Positions 11,985 through 22,800 of a DNA stretch of 64,000 bases are shown here, piece after piece. This DNA is from Orychophragmus violaceus (Eukaryota; Streptophyta; Magnoliopsida; Brassicales; Brassicaceae), in the NCBI GenBank assembly GCA_030180135.1, contig CM058230.1, positions 102,539,503-102,603,502 on the forward strand, in the 5' to 3' direction. Below the pieces are notes generated by a model. It searched no databases, had not been told where the DNA came from, and saw only the letters and a program-made list of their open reading frames with translations. The first letter of the stretch is position 1, and the number at the start of each line of letters is the position of its first letter. The position numbers and the translations under genes were made by a program.

Positions 11985-12190
11985 CCTTTGCGCAAAAACT
12001 AGGGTTTCGCACTCAAGCGAGATTACCAGGGGTGAGAAAATGCCCTAAAGCAGGGGAAATAAGCAACTATCAATTCCTTACTGAGATTCGTATCGAAAAG
12101 TCCGATTGCTTGAAGATGAAGCTACGAAAATTGTCGATTGTAAGTAAGAGCAAAGTAGGTTAAACGGAAGCCCCTAACGAGAGGAGTGTG

Positions 12191-12519
12191 GTAGTCTCCC
12201 TCTCGTGTTACCTGGTGTATCGAGGCCTTCAGATCTGTTCCAGATAATTTACTTAATTAACTCCTCTTATTTGATTGATTTAACCTTTTTATGTCAATTT
12301 ACTGCTTTACTGTTTTTTTTTTTTGTTTCAAGTAAGGTGTATTGAATGATTGAATTAAAGAAAATACAGTAGAAATGAAAATAATTGATTTTAAAGTAAT
12401 TTAGAGTTTTTATTGGTATTTTAGCTAGTTCATTAGAATGACGAAAAAATGTTGGAAAATTATAAACATTAAAATTTAAAGTAGTTTATAAAATCCAGTA
12501 CAAATATTTAATCTAATAA
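12191..12519. other. AT-rich spacer
   Basis: No gene or clear repeat seen. It lies between the LINE-1 5' end and the MITE and includes a T-run near 12315. Confidence 0.5.
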
Positions 12520-12890
12520 ATAAGAGAAAAAGCATAAAATAGCACAAAAAACATATGTTATCATAAATATAGCACCAAAAAAAATAATTCACATTTTTAA
12601 CATTATTTTAATTATAAAGACTTTTATAGCATTATATAATTTAGGGTTTAGGGTTACTTATTTAAGGTTTAGGGTTTATTATTTAGGGTTTAGGGTATAG
12701 TATTTAGGGTTTAGGATTTATTATTCAAGGTTAGGGTTTAGTATTTAGGGTTTAGGGTTTATTATTTAAGATTTAGGGTTAGGGCTAATTTACTGACAAA
12801 ACATATTTTTGTGCTATTTTTATGATTTTTCTTCCTTGGTGCTATATTTTTGACAAGTCATGTTTTTTGTGCTATTAATACGATTTGCCC
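12520..12890. mobile_element. Mutator-like MITE with telomere-like core
   Basis: The two ends are imperfect inverted repeats of about 65 bp. The left has ATAGCACAAAAAACAT and ATATAGCACCAA, and the right has the reverse complement of both. A 9-bp direct repeat ATCTAATAA flanks it (12511-12519 and 12891-12899), the length expected for Mutator-type insertion. There is no coding capacity. The core at 12642-12786 is degenerate TTTAGGG sequence. Confidence 0.7.
12642..12786. repeat. degenerate interstitial telomere-like repeats
   Basis: About fifteen TTTAGGG or near-TTTAGGG units alternate with short TTATTATT-like spacers. The unit matches the Arabidopsis-type telomere repeat. Its position between the arms of the MITE suggests it belongs to that element. 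Confidence 0.8.
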
Positions 12891-13364
12891 ATCTAATAAC
12901 GCATAATTTAAAAGAATTCATTAGTAGAATTTAGCAAAAGTTTAATTCTTTCAAAGTCAATTAAACAAGAATACCTCCCAGTAAAGTAAAAAATCTGTTG
13001 ATTTTAATTTTAAACCTACTTTTTTTTTTTGGTTTACATCAAAGTGGACCCCTAAACATGACGTGTTACCATAAGAGAATAAAATAATCATCAACCGCAT
13101 CACGTTATCTAATATATTCATCGATTCGATTCCTTATGTTATGGACCATGATTTTTTATTTTATTCATTAAAAAATATTATGAACCGGTTCACAAGTAAA
13201 AGTCGATGTAGATGCAACCCAATTACAAAGCCCTATTAGCCCACCAAGGCCCAACCCTTTTGCTAAATACCCGCCCGGTTAACATAACCAAATACTACAT
13301 TACAATATGAATCGATACTAAATTAATGAGAGCGGGCGAGCTAATTCTAGTCTACGACTCTAAG

Positions 13365-16229
13365 TCAAAGCTGGATGACCACGTCCCAAAGATACAATTC
13401 CTTCTCCGGAACTCCTAACGTAAATGTAACCAAACCGGATTCCGGTTCATACCGGTACTCCACATCGTCAGAATCCATCATTGGTTCGGACATAACAACC
13501 AGAAATGGTCCCAGGTTGTTGGTCATGTATTAGGTATCTCTTCTCGACTTCTCCGTCTTACACCATCCGGCTCCTTGGCAGTTGAAGACTCCAATAACTC
13601 CGGTGAATTCGTTCAGGTTCCATATTTTCATTAGACTTGCCAAAATTATCAACGACAACAACTGTTAAAACTGAAGTTTTCTTACAAATCTCTAAAACAG
13701 GAAGTTAAATGTACCTTTTATTGTCTCTGACTGGATCGCTGAAGAAGCAATCACGGGTTGGTCTTCCGGGAAACTTTGCCCTAAGAATGGAACCGTCTCG
13801 AAGTACTAGCTTCCTTAGGAGGTTGAAGTCATGTTGTCCCGGTTTGTCGCTATTAGCAAAGTTTGAATATCAATAGTTACTTGAATCTTATCATTTACCT
13901 GACATAAATGGCACATCCACCAGCTGCTGCATGATATTCAGTCATTGGATGCAAACTCTGCAGTGAGATTCACATTTATCATCTCACAAAGTTGGAAAAC
14001 ACGTATTAAATGTTAAACATTGTATAAAATCAACGTACATGAAACATGTCCCAATCCGGCTGCATAAACTCGCCAAGGAACAGCGTGTTATATGCAACAG
14101 AAGCAATGTGGATTGTGTGAGATGCCGGGTCTTTTTTTGCGCTGAATATCATTAATTAATTATAAGAAATGAATTGATATATTTCTAGAGAAAATCTAGG
14201 AAGGATAACTTTACAGGCAGGCCTAGATTTTTACCTGTAGAGACCATGTGTGTTATGACTCATGCAAGAGATAATACCATTGTCAGGGAAGTTTCTTGAA
14301 ATGGAAGCTTCCAAAGCGTGGTGATACTTCTTTGCAAGTTTGACCCGACCGCCGTGTCCTGCCCCAAGAGTTTCCAGAATGTTTTGGACGTCGACTTTAA
14401 CACCATCTATCCCAACGGATGCAAGGTACGAGTGAAGGTCGTTATAGAAGCTGAAGACTTTCTCAGGATTCACCAAACCAAGTCCATTCTTAGTTATGCT
14501 TTCTAGGCATCCACAATTCTCGTTGGACATAACTCCTGGTGAAGAAACTGGATACGAGACCTTTGATTCGTAATGCTCCATACCCGAAACACCCGGTTTG
14601 ACGCCTCCCCAATACCCCGTTATCGCATGCCAAACATAAACGTACTTGAGCGAATTGTTACTCTTAATGTCTGTGATAACATGTATTAGACTCAATTCAG
14701 GGTCGTCCAGTCGGTGGCCCTCTTTTCCATCCTTCTGAAACTTGTGGTTCTCTTTGATGTGAGTTAACCTGTTTGCGAAACTGAAGGGCACAAAAGATAA
14801 AGAGTGAATATGAGAAAACTTATATTGTGTGTGTTCTGCTACAAAACAATTACTAGATGAAAATAGAGAGCTTACTTGGCAGAATTATCAGCGTTAAATT
14901 CAACACTGTTCTCATCCATGCTAACAGATTGCCATCCATCATCAATTATGACAAATTTTGGGGTTATCCCACCGGCTTCGAGGCTGCAGAGAATCGTTCC
15001 AAGTTTAGTTAACCCGCAGTTTACATGTTAAAAAAGGAGAATGCATGTGTGGTTCTGAGTGAGAGAGTCATGAGTACCTTTCAAGACCATGCTTGACGTC
15101 ATTGGTGTAGAATGCATCCCATGTGCACCAACCGAACCAGTTCAACATATCTGGCATCTGAAGACCAACCAAAAACAGGGGAAACTACAGTTATATTATA
15201 TCAGTATAAGAGATTAAATAAAACGTCTCAGTGTGTAGAAATATATGTGAAAATTAATGGAGTCGAGTTTCCTTACCTTCTTTCTCTCGCGGTGAGAAAA
15301 TGTCTGAAGATGTTGTTCAACAGCCCTGCATAATCATTGTTCGACAAAGATTCTTAACACTAAAGTTTTCGATATAAAGAAAGTTAAGTGAAAAGAAGTT
15401 ACAGACTTGACAGCTTTGGTGATGACATCAAAAGGATCGGACCCAGCAGCCACGAAAACCAAATGATTCCCTTTGAATTGGTCAACGTTTGGATCACCTG
15501 ACCATAAAAACAATATACATCTCAGAGACAAATCCAACAAATTTCCATCTCAGTGAATTACTAAGAACCAAAACAATTTCTAGTGGAATGTTACCGCTTT
15601 CAAGACAAATCTCTAGCTCATTTGAAACGTTTCCTTGAAGAACAGCTCTAAATTCTCCTTCAAGTATGGGCAAGAAGACAACGTACGAGGCAGATTGATC
15701 TCCTCCAAAATCAGAACCTTGGTTCGCTTCTACGATTAAAAACTGAGTCTCGCAAGGAATCTCTTTCCCATTAGTCCCCATTCTTTGCGTCATCCACCAT
15801 AATTTGAATCGGAACACACACATAAACCTTAAGTCTCTGCACACACAAAAAAAACCCCAAAATTAAAGCGATTCTCATATACCATCCTGAAAATAAACAG
15901 TTAACTACTCAACCCTAATTCGTTTCGTGCATCATATTCAAATCCGTCAAAATGCGTCTTGTCAATCAAAGCATTCATCGCCAAAATGACAACAGATAGA
16001 TAGAGAGATGTGAACGGAATGGAGGAGAGGAACAGTAATCGAGTTTTCCTAAGGGGAAGACACGGTGGCTTCCGGTTTGATCCGACGAGACGCCGATGAA
16101 CGCGCCGTCGATTAACGCGTTCCCTGAAGCCGGAGTAACCAAAACATTATCCGGCACGCCGCGAAGAACATAGTGACCTAACACCAGCAAGTCAGAGCTG
16201 ATGACGCTGATTCCGGCACCAACGGGCAT
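13365..16229 (-). pseudogene. RFS1: RFS1/SIP1-like galactinol-sucrose galactosyltransferase pseudogene (GH36)
   Basis: Eleven exons can be traced: 16039-16229, 15595-15836, 15407-15497, 15277-15325, 15078-15157, 14876-14983, 14235-14780, 14039-14141, 13899-13957, 13715-13849 and 13365-13635. The protein follows Arabidopsis RFS1 (AT1G55740, from memory) almost residue by residue, including DGVKVDVQ, which carries the GH36 nucleophile. Defects seen: the first intron donor reads TT instead of GT (16037-16038); four residues are missing after FYTN; thirteen residues with the RASDD acid/base motif are missing after SAKK; three residues are missing after EYHAAA; an 8-bp tandem duplication shifts the frame in the last exon; and about 100 C-terminal residues are deleted before the DSDDVEYRYEPESG end. 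NTDGLY also reads NTHGLY. Intact members act on galactosyl oligosaccharides; this copy cannot make a normal enzyme. Confidence 0.93.
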
Positions 16230-16752
16230 TGTCCCTCAAATGAATTTAAAAAAAATTCAAAATTTGGGTGAAACGAAGAAAACTAATGAAACCTACATAT
16301 GCAGTGCCTACGGAACAATTTTGCAGATAATACTATTATTAGTTCTACAAACCTAATACCGATGTAAAGCTTTAACCACTTGACCATTAGACTTGCTTCA
16401 CAATATATCATCAATTTTTTATAAGCCAAATACTACGAATCAGATATACATACATATATTTTTGACATCTGAAAATGGAAATAAAAATAAGATAAGCGTC
16501 CTTAGTTTGACACATTTATTTGAAAAAGGTTATTTAGTAAATATTTATTTTAAAATCATTTTTTTAAATCATTTTATTTTTATTTTTATTTTTTTAAAAC
16601 AATATTTGATTAGAGAATTGTATGGCATGAATCTGAACATACATACACTCTCTTTTCTTCCAAACTAGCCCTTAGCATTCCATTCCTCGATTTGGATTTA
16701 GGTAAAAACCGATTGGATCTCGATATGTTAGGTATGAAGATGTAAGATCCAA
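16230..16752. other. upstream region of the RFS1-like pseudogene
   Basis: AT-rich sequence with T- and A-runs near 16550-16600. It would have held the promoter. I see no confident TATA box or other element. Confidence 0.5.
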
Positions 16753-17668
16753 CTAGATTTTGATCCGCGCTTAGAAAGCGCGGATTTACTTTTTTTTACA
16801 AATTTAAATTATATTTATTTTGTTATTAGTAATTAAAATTTTAATTATGCAATCTAATTTTGTTTATAATTGTTTAATCCACATTATAAAAATAAATTAA
16901 TAATTTAGGTTTAAAAAAAGAATTGTGTATTATTTGAGAATAGGTATATCATAAAGATAAAGAGATTGAAATAGCGGTTTTGCATTATAAGTTTTAATAT
17001 TGAATAATTTGGATATTTTTTTAAATTAAATTATATGATTTTGAATTAATATATATATATATATATATTTTTTGTTTTAAACTCGTGCAAAGTTCATTTT
17101 TAGAATTCGAAATTGGCTAATTTATTTTTCAACCCGCTCTTATAATAGTTTAAATATTTTGCAATATGATGTAACAACCCGCTAAAAATGCAATCGTAAA
17201 AACAAATTCTTACGAAATAAATTAATTTAATATAATTTTGAAATTTTATTATAATATATACATAAATATTTATATTTGAAATAAAAAATAAAGAAGATAT
17301 TAAAATATATTATATTTGAATTTTGAATATAATCATAATTAAATAATATTATATTATATATACAAAATAGTTGATGTTTAAATTATTTAGTTATATTTAT
17401 TAATTAATTTAATAGTTTCATGTTTTATATATATATATATATATATTTTAATTAATTAGAAAAGTGAAACCCATTATATTTAGCTTGTTTGGATACATGT
17501 TTAGTAATTGTCTTGTTTGGAAACATGGATAGTAGAGAAATTGTTATATTCCTTAATTACCTTTAATAAATATTAAAACACTCTTAAATCTCTAATGACA
17601 CAAATTGTAAATAACACATGCCCCAAAGGTTAGTTTCCTAAAGACTCTAATTTTTTTAATAGTATTGA
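16753..17668 (-). mobile_element. non-autonomous Helitron (916 bp)
   Basis: On the minus strand the element starts TCAATACTATTAAA at 17668 and ends ATCAAAATCTAG at 16753. Twelve bases before the CTAG end is a near-perfect GC hairpin (CCGCGC TTTCTAA GCGCGG). The base before the 5' end is A and the base after the 3' end is T, as expected for Helitron insertion between A and T without target duplication. The interior is AT-rich and has no Rep/helicase coding. Confidence 0.85.
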
Positions 17669-18597
17669 TTGGTTTTATAGAGGTTTCGGTTTGGATTTGG
17701 TTCGGTTCTGGATCAATTCGGATCTAATAGTTTAGGAGTCGTGAAATACCCGATTAAATTCAGTTCTTAAAATATTCGGTTATTCAGAAATCCGAATACT
17801 CGTTTTTACACAAATACCCGTTTTGACCCGAATATTCGGTTATTCGAGAACCCAAATATTCGGTTATTCGGATCCCGGATACCCATTTTTATCTTAGTAC
17901 CTGTTTTGGATCCAAATCTTTGGTTATTTGCGTACTCAAATGTCCATTTTACTCGAATATCCGTTTTAAACCAAAATAAAGCGGATATTCGTATATCCGA
18001 ATACCCATTTTATATCCGAATAACCGTTTTGTATCCGATTAAATGAAAATATCTTAAAACTTAATATCCGAACAGAAGAAAACAAATACATAAACATAGA
18101 CTTTTAATTCGGTTCTATCATTTATTTAATTCGGTTCCGGGTAAAAACCGGATTCAAACTGGGAACCACGGTTCCAATAACTCAGAATTCATCGGATAAA
18201 TATAGGAAAATCGGATCCAAACCAAACCAAAATTTCTTAGGTTAGATACGGCTTGGTTCTTGAGAACCAGTTTTTGTGCCCAAGGCTATTCCAAACCATC
18301 TGAAACAAACTTTTATGTAAGGAAGAAAAAGTGATAATCATATAGCTTACGTGGACGTGAATGTAATTATGATGACATTTAACACAATTATTCCATGAGC
18401 GGATATGGTTGCTGACTGTGTAATCCGTGTCGAATGTGATGTTTTAGGTTGTTAAAGGATTATACATTTTTTATTATAAATTAATAACATGAGAACACTA
18501 ATATTTTATTAATTTAAAAATTATCAATTTATAAAAAATCAAGAAATGAAAAATATAATTTAAAACTAATTAAATTTACTAACTAAATTAATGATTT
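17669..18597. repeat. CGGTTATTCGG-rich dispersed repeat and AT-rich flank
   Basis: From about 17690 to 18260 the sequence consists of variants of CGGTTATTCGGAT, CGGTTCGG and ATACCCG. I see similar text at 24250-24420 and 24720-24890. No ORF, clear terminal repeats or target duplication were found, so the class is unknown. 18300-18597 is plain AT-rich DNA into which LINE-2 inserted. Confidence 0.5.
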
Positions 18598-18637
18598 ATC
18601 AAATATTAATTCATAGTGCGCTCTACGTGTCCTTCCG

Positions 18638-19825
18638 ATGAATCTCCGGTCGTCGACGTGTCGTTCGCCGGTCTTGTTGCCGGTGATCCTATTTATTTCA
18701 CCGTTGGTGAATTTTGCTTCCGATATCACTCGGATTCCTCTGTTTATCACCATGGATCGTGACCTTTGGATGAATATGCAGAATCTGAACCTAGGGTTTG
18801 ATCACGCCACCGCCAGCCTTTCGCCGTCTACGATTCGCCAGCGGGATGCCAACCACCGTCTTAGCTTGATTGTAGCAGGCTTGAACCCGCCGCATCAGAA
18901 TCCGGCGGGTCTTCGTGATATGATGCCAAGAGCTTGGGGCTTGGAAGGTCGAATCACCAGCAGGATTCATGACGATGGGACAGTTCAATTCTTCTTCAGG
19001 TATGAACATCAACTGCTTTCGGTCCTTGATAATGAGCCTTGGAGCTATCGCCAATGGATGGTAGTGATAGATAGGTGGTCTCGCCGGAATTTACCTACTT
19101 ACCTCCAATTGATAGCGTTTTGGGTTAGAATCGAGCATATTCCGGATGATTCTAGAGATGAGCCGGTCATTCGGGAAATTGGGGATCTTATTGGGCATGT
19201 TGAGGAAGTATATGTCCAACAGCCATCTCGGTTTTATCCCGGCGAAGTTTGGATTAGGGTGATTCTCAATGCGTATCAGCGACTCACCTTTGTTCGTCAC
19301 TTCCAATTCGAGCTTCATGTGGAACCAGTGCTGCTCAGATTTACTTATGAAAAGCTCAGGCGATTTTGTAGCAGCTGTGGAAGCCTAACTCATGGAATGA
19401 ATGAATGTGATTTCCCACCGCCTCCACCGCCGCCAGCTTCTCCGCCTGCTCCACCTTCGCCGCCTTTTCTTCCGGCATCTCCTCCTCTGCATTCACCACC
19501 TCCTCAAGCTGTCTCTCCAGCTGCTCCCCCTGAGGAAAATATGGGTGATAATCTAGAGGACCCTCACCTTAACTCACCTGAGTTTACTGGTTCTATGGGA
19601 CTTTCAGGCTCGGAATTGCTTGCCTTGCTGCCTCAACCGACTGAGCCTTTCCCGGAGCTAGACTCTCGTTCCGTAGGTCCGTCTTCTCATGGCCAGAAGC
19701 GCAAAACAACAAATGGAGGTTTAGCTGAAGCCTCTTCTTCTAGCCGCCAGAGACGATCGGGTGAGTATGAAGGTGAAGGTTCGGGTCTGGTGGCGCCCGA
19801 TAAGCCACCCACTGTTTATAAATGA
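18638..19825 (+). CDS. LINE-2 ORF1, gag-like nucleic-acid-binding protein
   Basis: The longest frame gives 395 aa. A second ATG at 18752 (MDRDLWMNMQNLNLGF) aligns better with where plant LINE ORF1 proteins usually begin and is a plausible true start. The DUF4283-type domain spans about residues 60-235. It is followed by a CCHC knuckle (CSSCGSLTHGMNEC), a strongly proline-rich linker and an acidic to basic C-terminus. It is expected to coat LINE RNA. The stop TGA at 19823-19825 overlaps the ORF2 start, which suggests termination-reinitiation. Confidence 0.9.
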   Translation: MNLRSSTCRSPVLLPVILFISPLVNFASDITRIPLFITMDRDLWMNMQNLNLGFDHATASLSPSTIRQRDANHRLSLIVAGLNPPHQNPAGLRDMMPRAWGLEGRITSRIHDDGTVQFFFRYEHQLLSVLDNEPWSYRQWMVVIDRWSRRNLPTYLQLIAFWVRIEHIPDDSRDEPVIREIGDLIGHVEEVYVQQPSRFYPGEVWIRVILNAYQRLTFVRHFQFELHVEPVLLRFTYEKLRRFCSSCGSLTHGMNECDFPPPPPPPASPPAPPSPPFLPASPPLHSPPPQAVSPAAPPEENMGDNLEDPHLNSPEFTGSMGLSGSELLALLPQPTEPFPELDSRSVGPSSHGQKRKTTNGGLAEASSSSRQRRSGEYEGEGSGLVAPDKPPTVYK

Positions 19826-22800
19826 AGCTTCTACACTGGAATTGTCAGGGACTGGGGAGCTCTATGACCATTCCGTACCTACAGGACATCGACCGTACAT
19901 ATAATCTAGATGTCCTCTTTTTGGTAGAAACTAAGCATCAAGCTAGTTATGTACATAAGCTTGGGATAGACCTTAAGTTTCCTCATCGTTTTGTTGTATC
20001 TTCTTATGGTAAAGGTGGGGGTCTAGCGATTTTTTGGCGGGAAAGGGTGCAATGTCATCTTGTAACAAAACCAACTCTCCATCTTTCTCATCTATTAGTA
20101 TCTGATCGTACTTTTAGTTTTTCACTTTATTATGTATATGGGCATCCGCAGCGTCACTTAAGAAAGCAACAATGGTCTCAACTCTCACGAACACTCCAAG
20201 CAAATACCTCAACCAGTCTTCCTATTCTTCTCCTAGGTGATTTGAATGACACTATGGACAACTCAGAATCATTAGGTAGCTCAATCAAACCTGAATCACA
20301 TTTTTCGCAATTCCGAGGCTTGTTTGATTCGGCTAACTTATGGGAGTTGCCCACTCATGGTGGACTCTTTACGTGGATGGGTAATAGACGGAATGGACTT
20401 GTTAGATCTAAGCTCGATAGGGTGGTATCCAACCCGGCTTGGCGCACTCACTATCCTGCGGCCCATGCCCGTCTTCTTCATTGGATAGGATCCGATCATC
20501 GTCCGGTGCTTCTTCAAACCGAAGGCTCTTCTTGGCATACTCCACGCCATTTCAAGTATGATAATCGATGGCGCCACCTAGCTGAGGTCCATTCTCTTAT
20601 ACAGACTACTTGGGCAGAGCATTGTTCCCCGTTAGGCCCAACTCAATTTGCCACGGCCCTTCAACGATGTCGGGCCTCTCTTTCTAAATGGAAATCAGAA
20701 TACCGGCTTAACTCTTGCAAAAAGCTCCAGGCCCTCCAGCATTCTCTTCACCGTGCATATAACTCTTCCTCTCTTGATTTCAATCTTATATCGACCATTA
20801 AATCTGAGCTGGATGCAGAATACAAATTAGAGGAAGAGTATTGGCGTCTTAAAAGTCGGATCCTTTGGCTGCAAGCAGGCGATAAGAATACCAAATTTTT
20901 TCATGCCCTTACCCAACAACGACGCTCACTCAACCGTATCGCTTCCTTGGAAGATGACACTGGTGCTGTATTTACTTCGGAAATGGACTTGCACCAGCTT
21001 ACCCATCACTACTTTACTACCCTGTATACCAAGGAGGCGTCTTCTAATCTTGAGCCTGTCCTTCAAGCCATTTCCCCGGTGGTGACTGCTGAGATTAATG
21101 ACCAACTTCTCAAACCCGTCACCGAAACTGAAATTTATCAAGCACTATGTCTTATGAATGTGGACAAAGCTTCGGGTTCGGATGGGTTTAATGCCGGGTT
21201 CTACCGTTTTCATTGGTCCACGATTAAAGACAGTGTCTTTAGCTACATACAGATGTTCTTTTCCGAGGGCCAACTGGACCCATCTCTAAATCATACCCAA
21301 GTCTGCCTCATTCCTAAAATCTCGGCTCCTACTCACGTGAAAGATTTTCGACCCATAAGCCTATGTAATGTGGCCTATAAACTCATCTCTAAGATACTCG
21401 CTGAGAGACTCAAGCCCCATCTTAATACCATTATCTCGGAGTATCAATCTGCTTTTATCCCGGGCCGCCTTATTACGGACAATGTCCTCATCTGCCATGA
21501 GTTGCTCCATTCTTTGAAGACAAAGAAGGTTAAACGGCCGTTTATGGCCGTTAAACTTGATATCACCAAGGCGTTTGATAAGGTCGAGTGGCCATATTTG
21601 GAAGCGGTTCTTAGTAAGTTGGGATTTGCCCCCCAATGGTGTTATTGGATCATGAAATGTATCACTTCGGTTACTTACTCGGTACTTTTGAACGGTACTC
21701 CGGGTGCTCCGGTTCACCCTTCTCGTGGTATTAGACAAGGGGATCCTCTATCCCCCTATCTCTACCTGTTGTGCTCTCATGGTCTGTCGGCGCTTCTCAC
21801 CCAAGCGACCCAAACCAAGTTCATTCAAAGCTTCCGAGCCAGTCGTGGAGGCCCATCTTTTTCTCATTTATTTTTTGCTGATGACTCGGTTGTCTTCTGT
21901 CAGGCGGATACAACACAGGTTTCCCGAGTTTTGGACCTCCTAGCTATCTACTCAGGCGTGTCTGGCCAGTACATCAATTTTTCCAAATCTGCCATTCTGT
22001 TTGGAAAGAGTATTCCCCCCGCTCTTCAACATGATTTAGCGACGCAGACGGGCATTTCTAATACTGGGGGCTTTGGACGATATTTGGGCCTTCCGGAGTC
22101 AATTGGTCGTAACAAATGTGATACCTTCTCTTATCTTTACCACAGAGTGCAGCGGAAGCTGGAAACCTGGACTTCTCGCTACCTCTCTCCCGCTGGACGT
22201 GAAGTGTTGCTAAAGGCAGTGGTCACTGCTCTTCCCACATATTGTATGTCCTGCTTTTTACTACCCCAGATGCTCACTAATCGTCTTACTAGCCTGATGC
22301 GTAATTTCTGGTGGTCGCAATCGCCTTCCCGTCAGAAGCTTCCTTGGATCGCTTGGAGCCGTATGACCCATCTCAAGCAATATGGAGGTATGGGGTTTAA
22401 AGACCTCCATCTTTTTAATATAGCACTGTTAGCCAAGCAAAGCTGGCGTCTTTTAACTCAACCCTCCTCCCTGCTTGCGCAAGTCTACCGAGCCAAATAC
22501 TTTCACAATACTTCGTTGCTTGAAGCTCTTCCTGGATCTCGCCCCAGTCATGCGTGGCGGAGTATTTGTACAGGCACTTCTCTTCTCCAGCAAGGTCTTA
22601 AATGGAATGTTGGAAATGGCCACTCCGTACGGATCTGGCAAGATTCGTGGCTTGGAACGCCACCTAGGCCTGCCAGTTCTCTGGCCGTACCTTCGCATAC
22701 TAATCTGTATGTTGTTGATCTCTTGGTTCCTCAAACTAACCAGTGGAATCTGCCTATCATACGAACCCTTTTAACTCCTGAAGATCAGGCTTTGGTCTTG

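Larger units (their letters stand above)
6742..12190 (-). mobile_element. LINE-1, L1-type non-LTR retrotransposon, inactivated
   Basis: ORF1 (9780-11984) and ORF2 (6742-9783) lie head to tail on the minus strand and overlap by ATGA. The 3' part of ORF2 is cut off at 6742 by Copia-1 and should continue left of the window. The 5' untranslated region extends to about 12190, but I cannot fix the exact 5' end because the matching target duplication is outside. Each ORF carries a nonsense codon, so the copy is dead. Confidence 0.9.
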
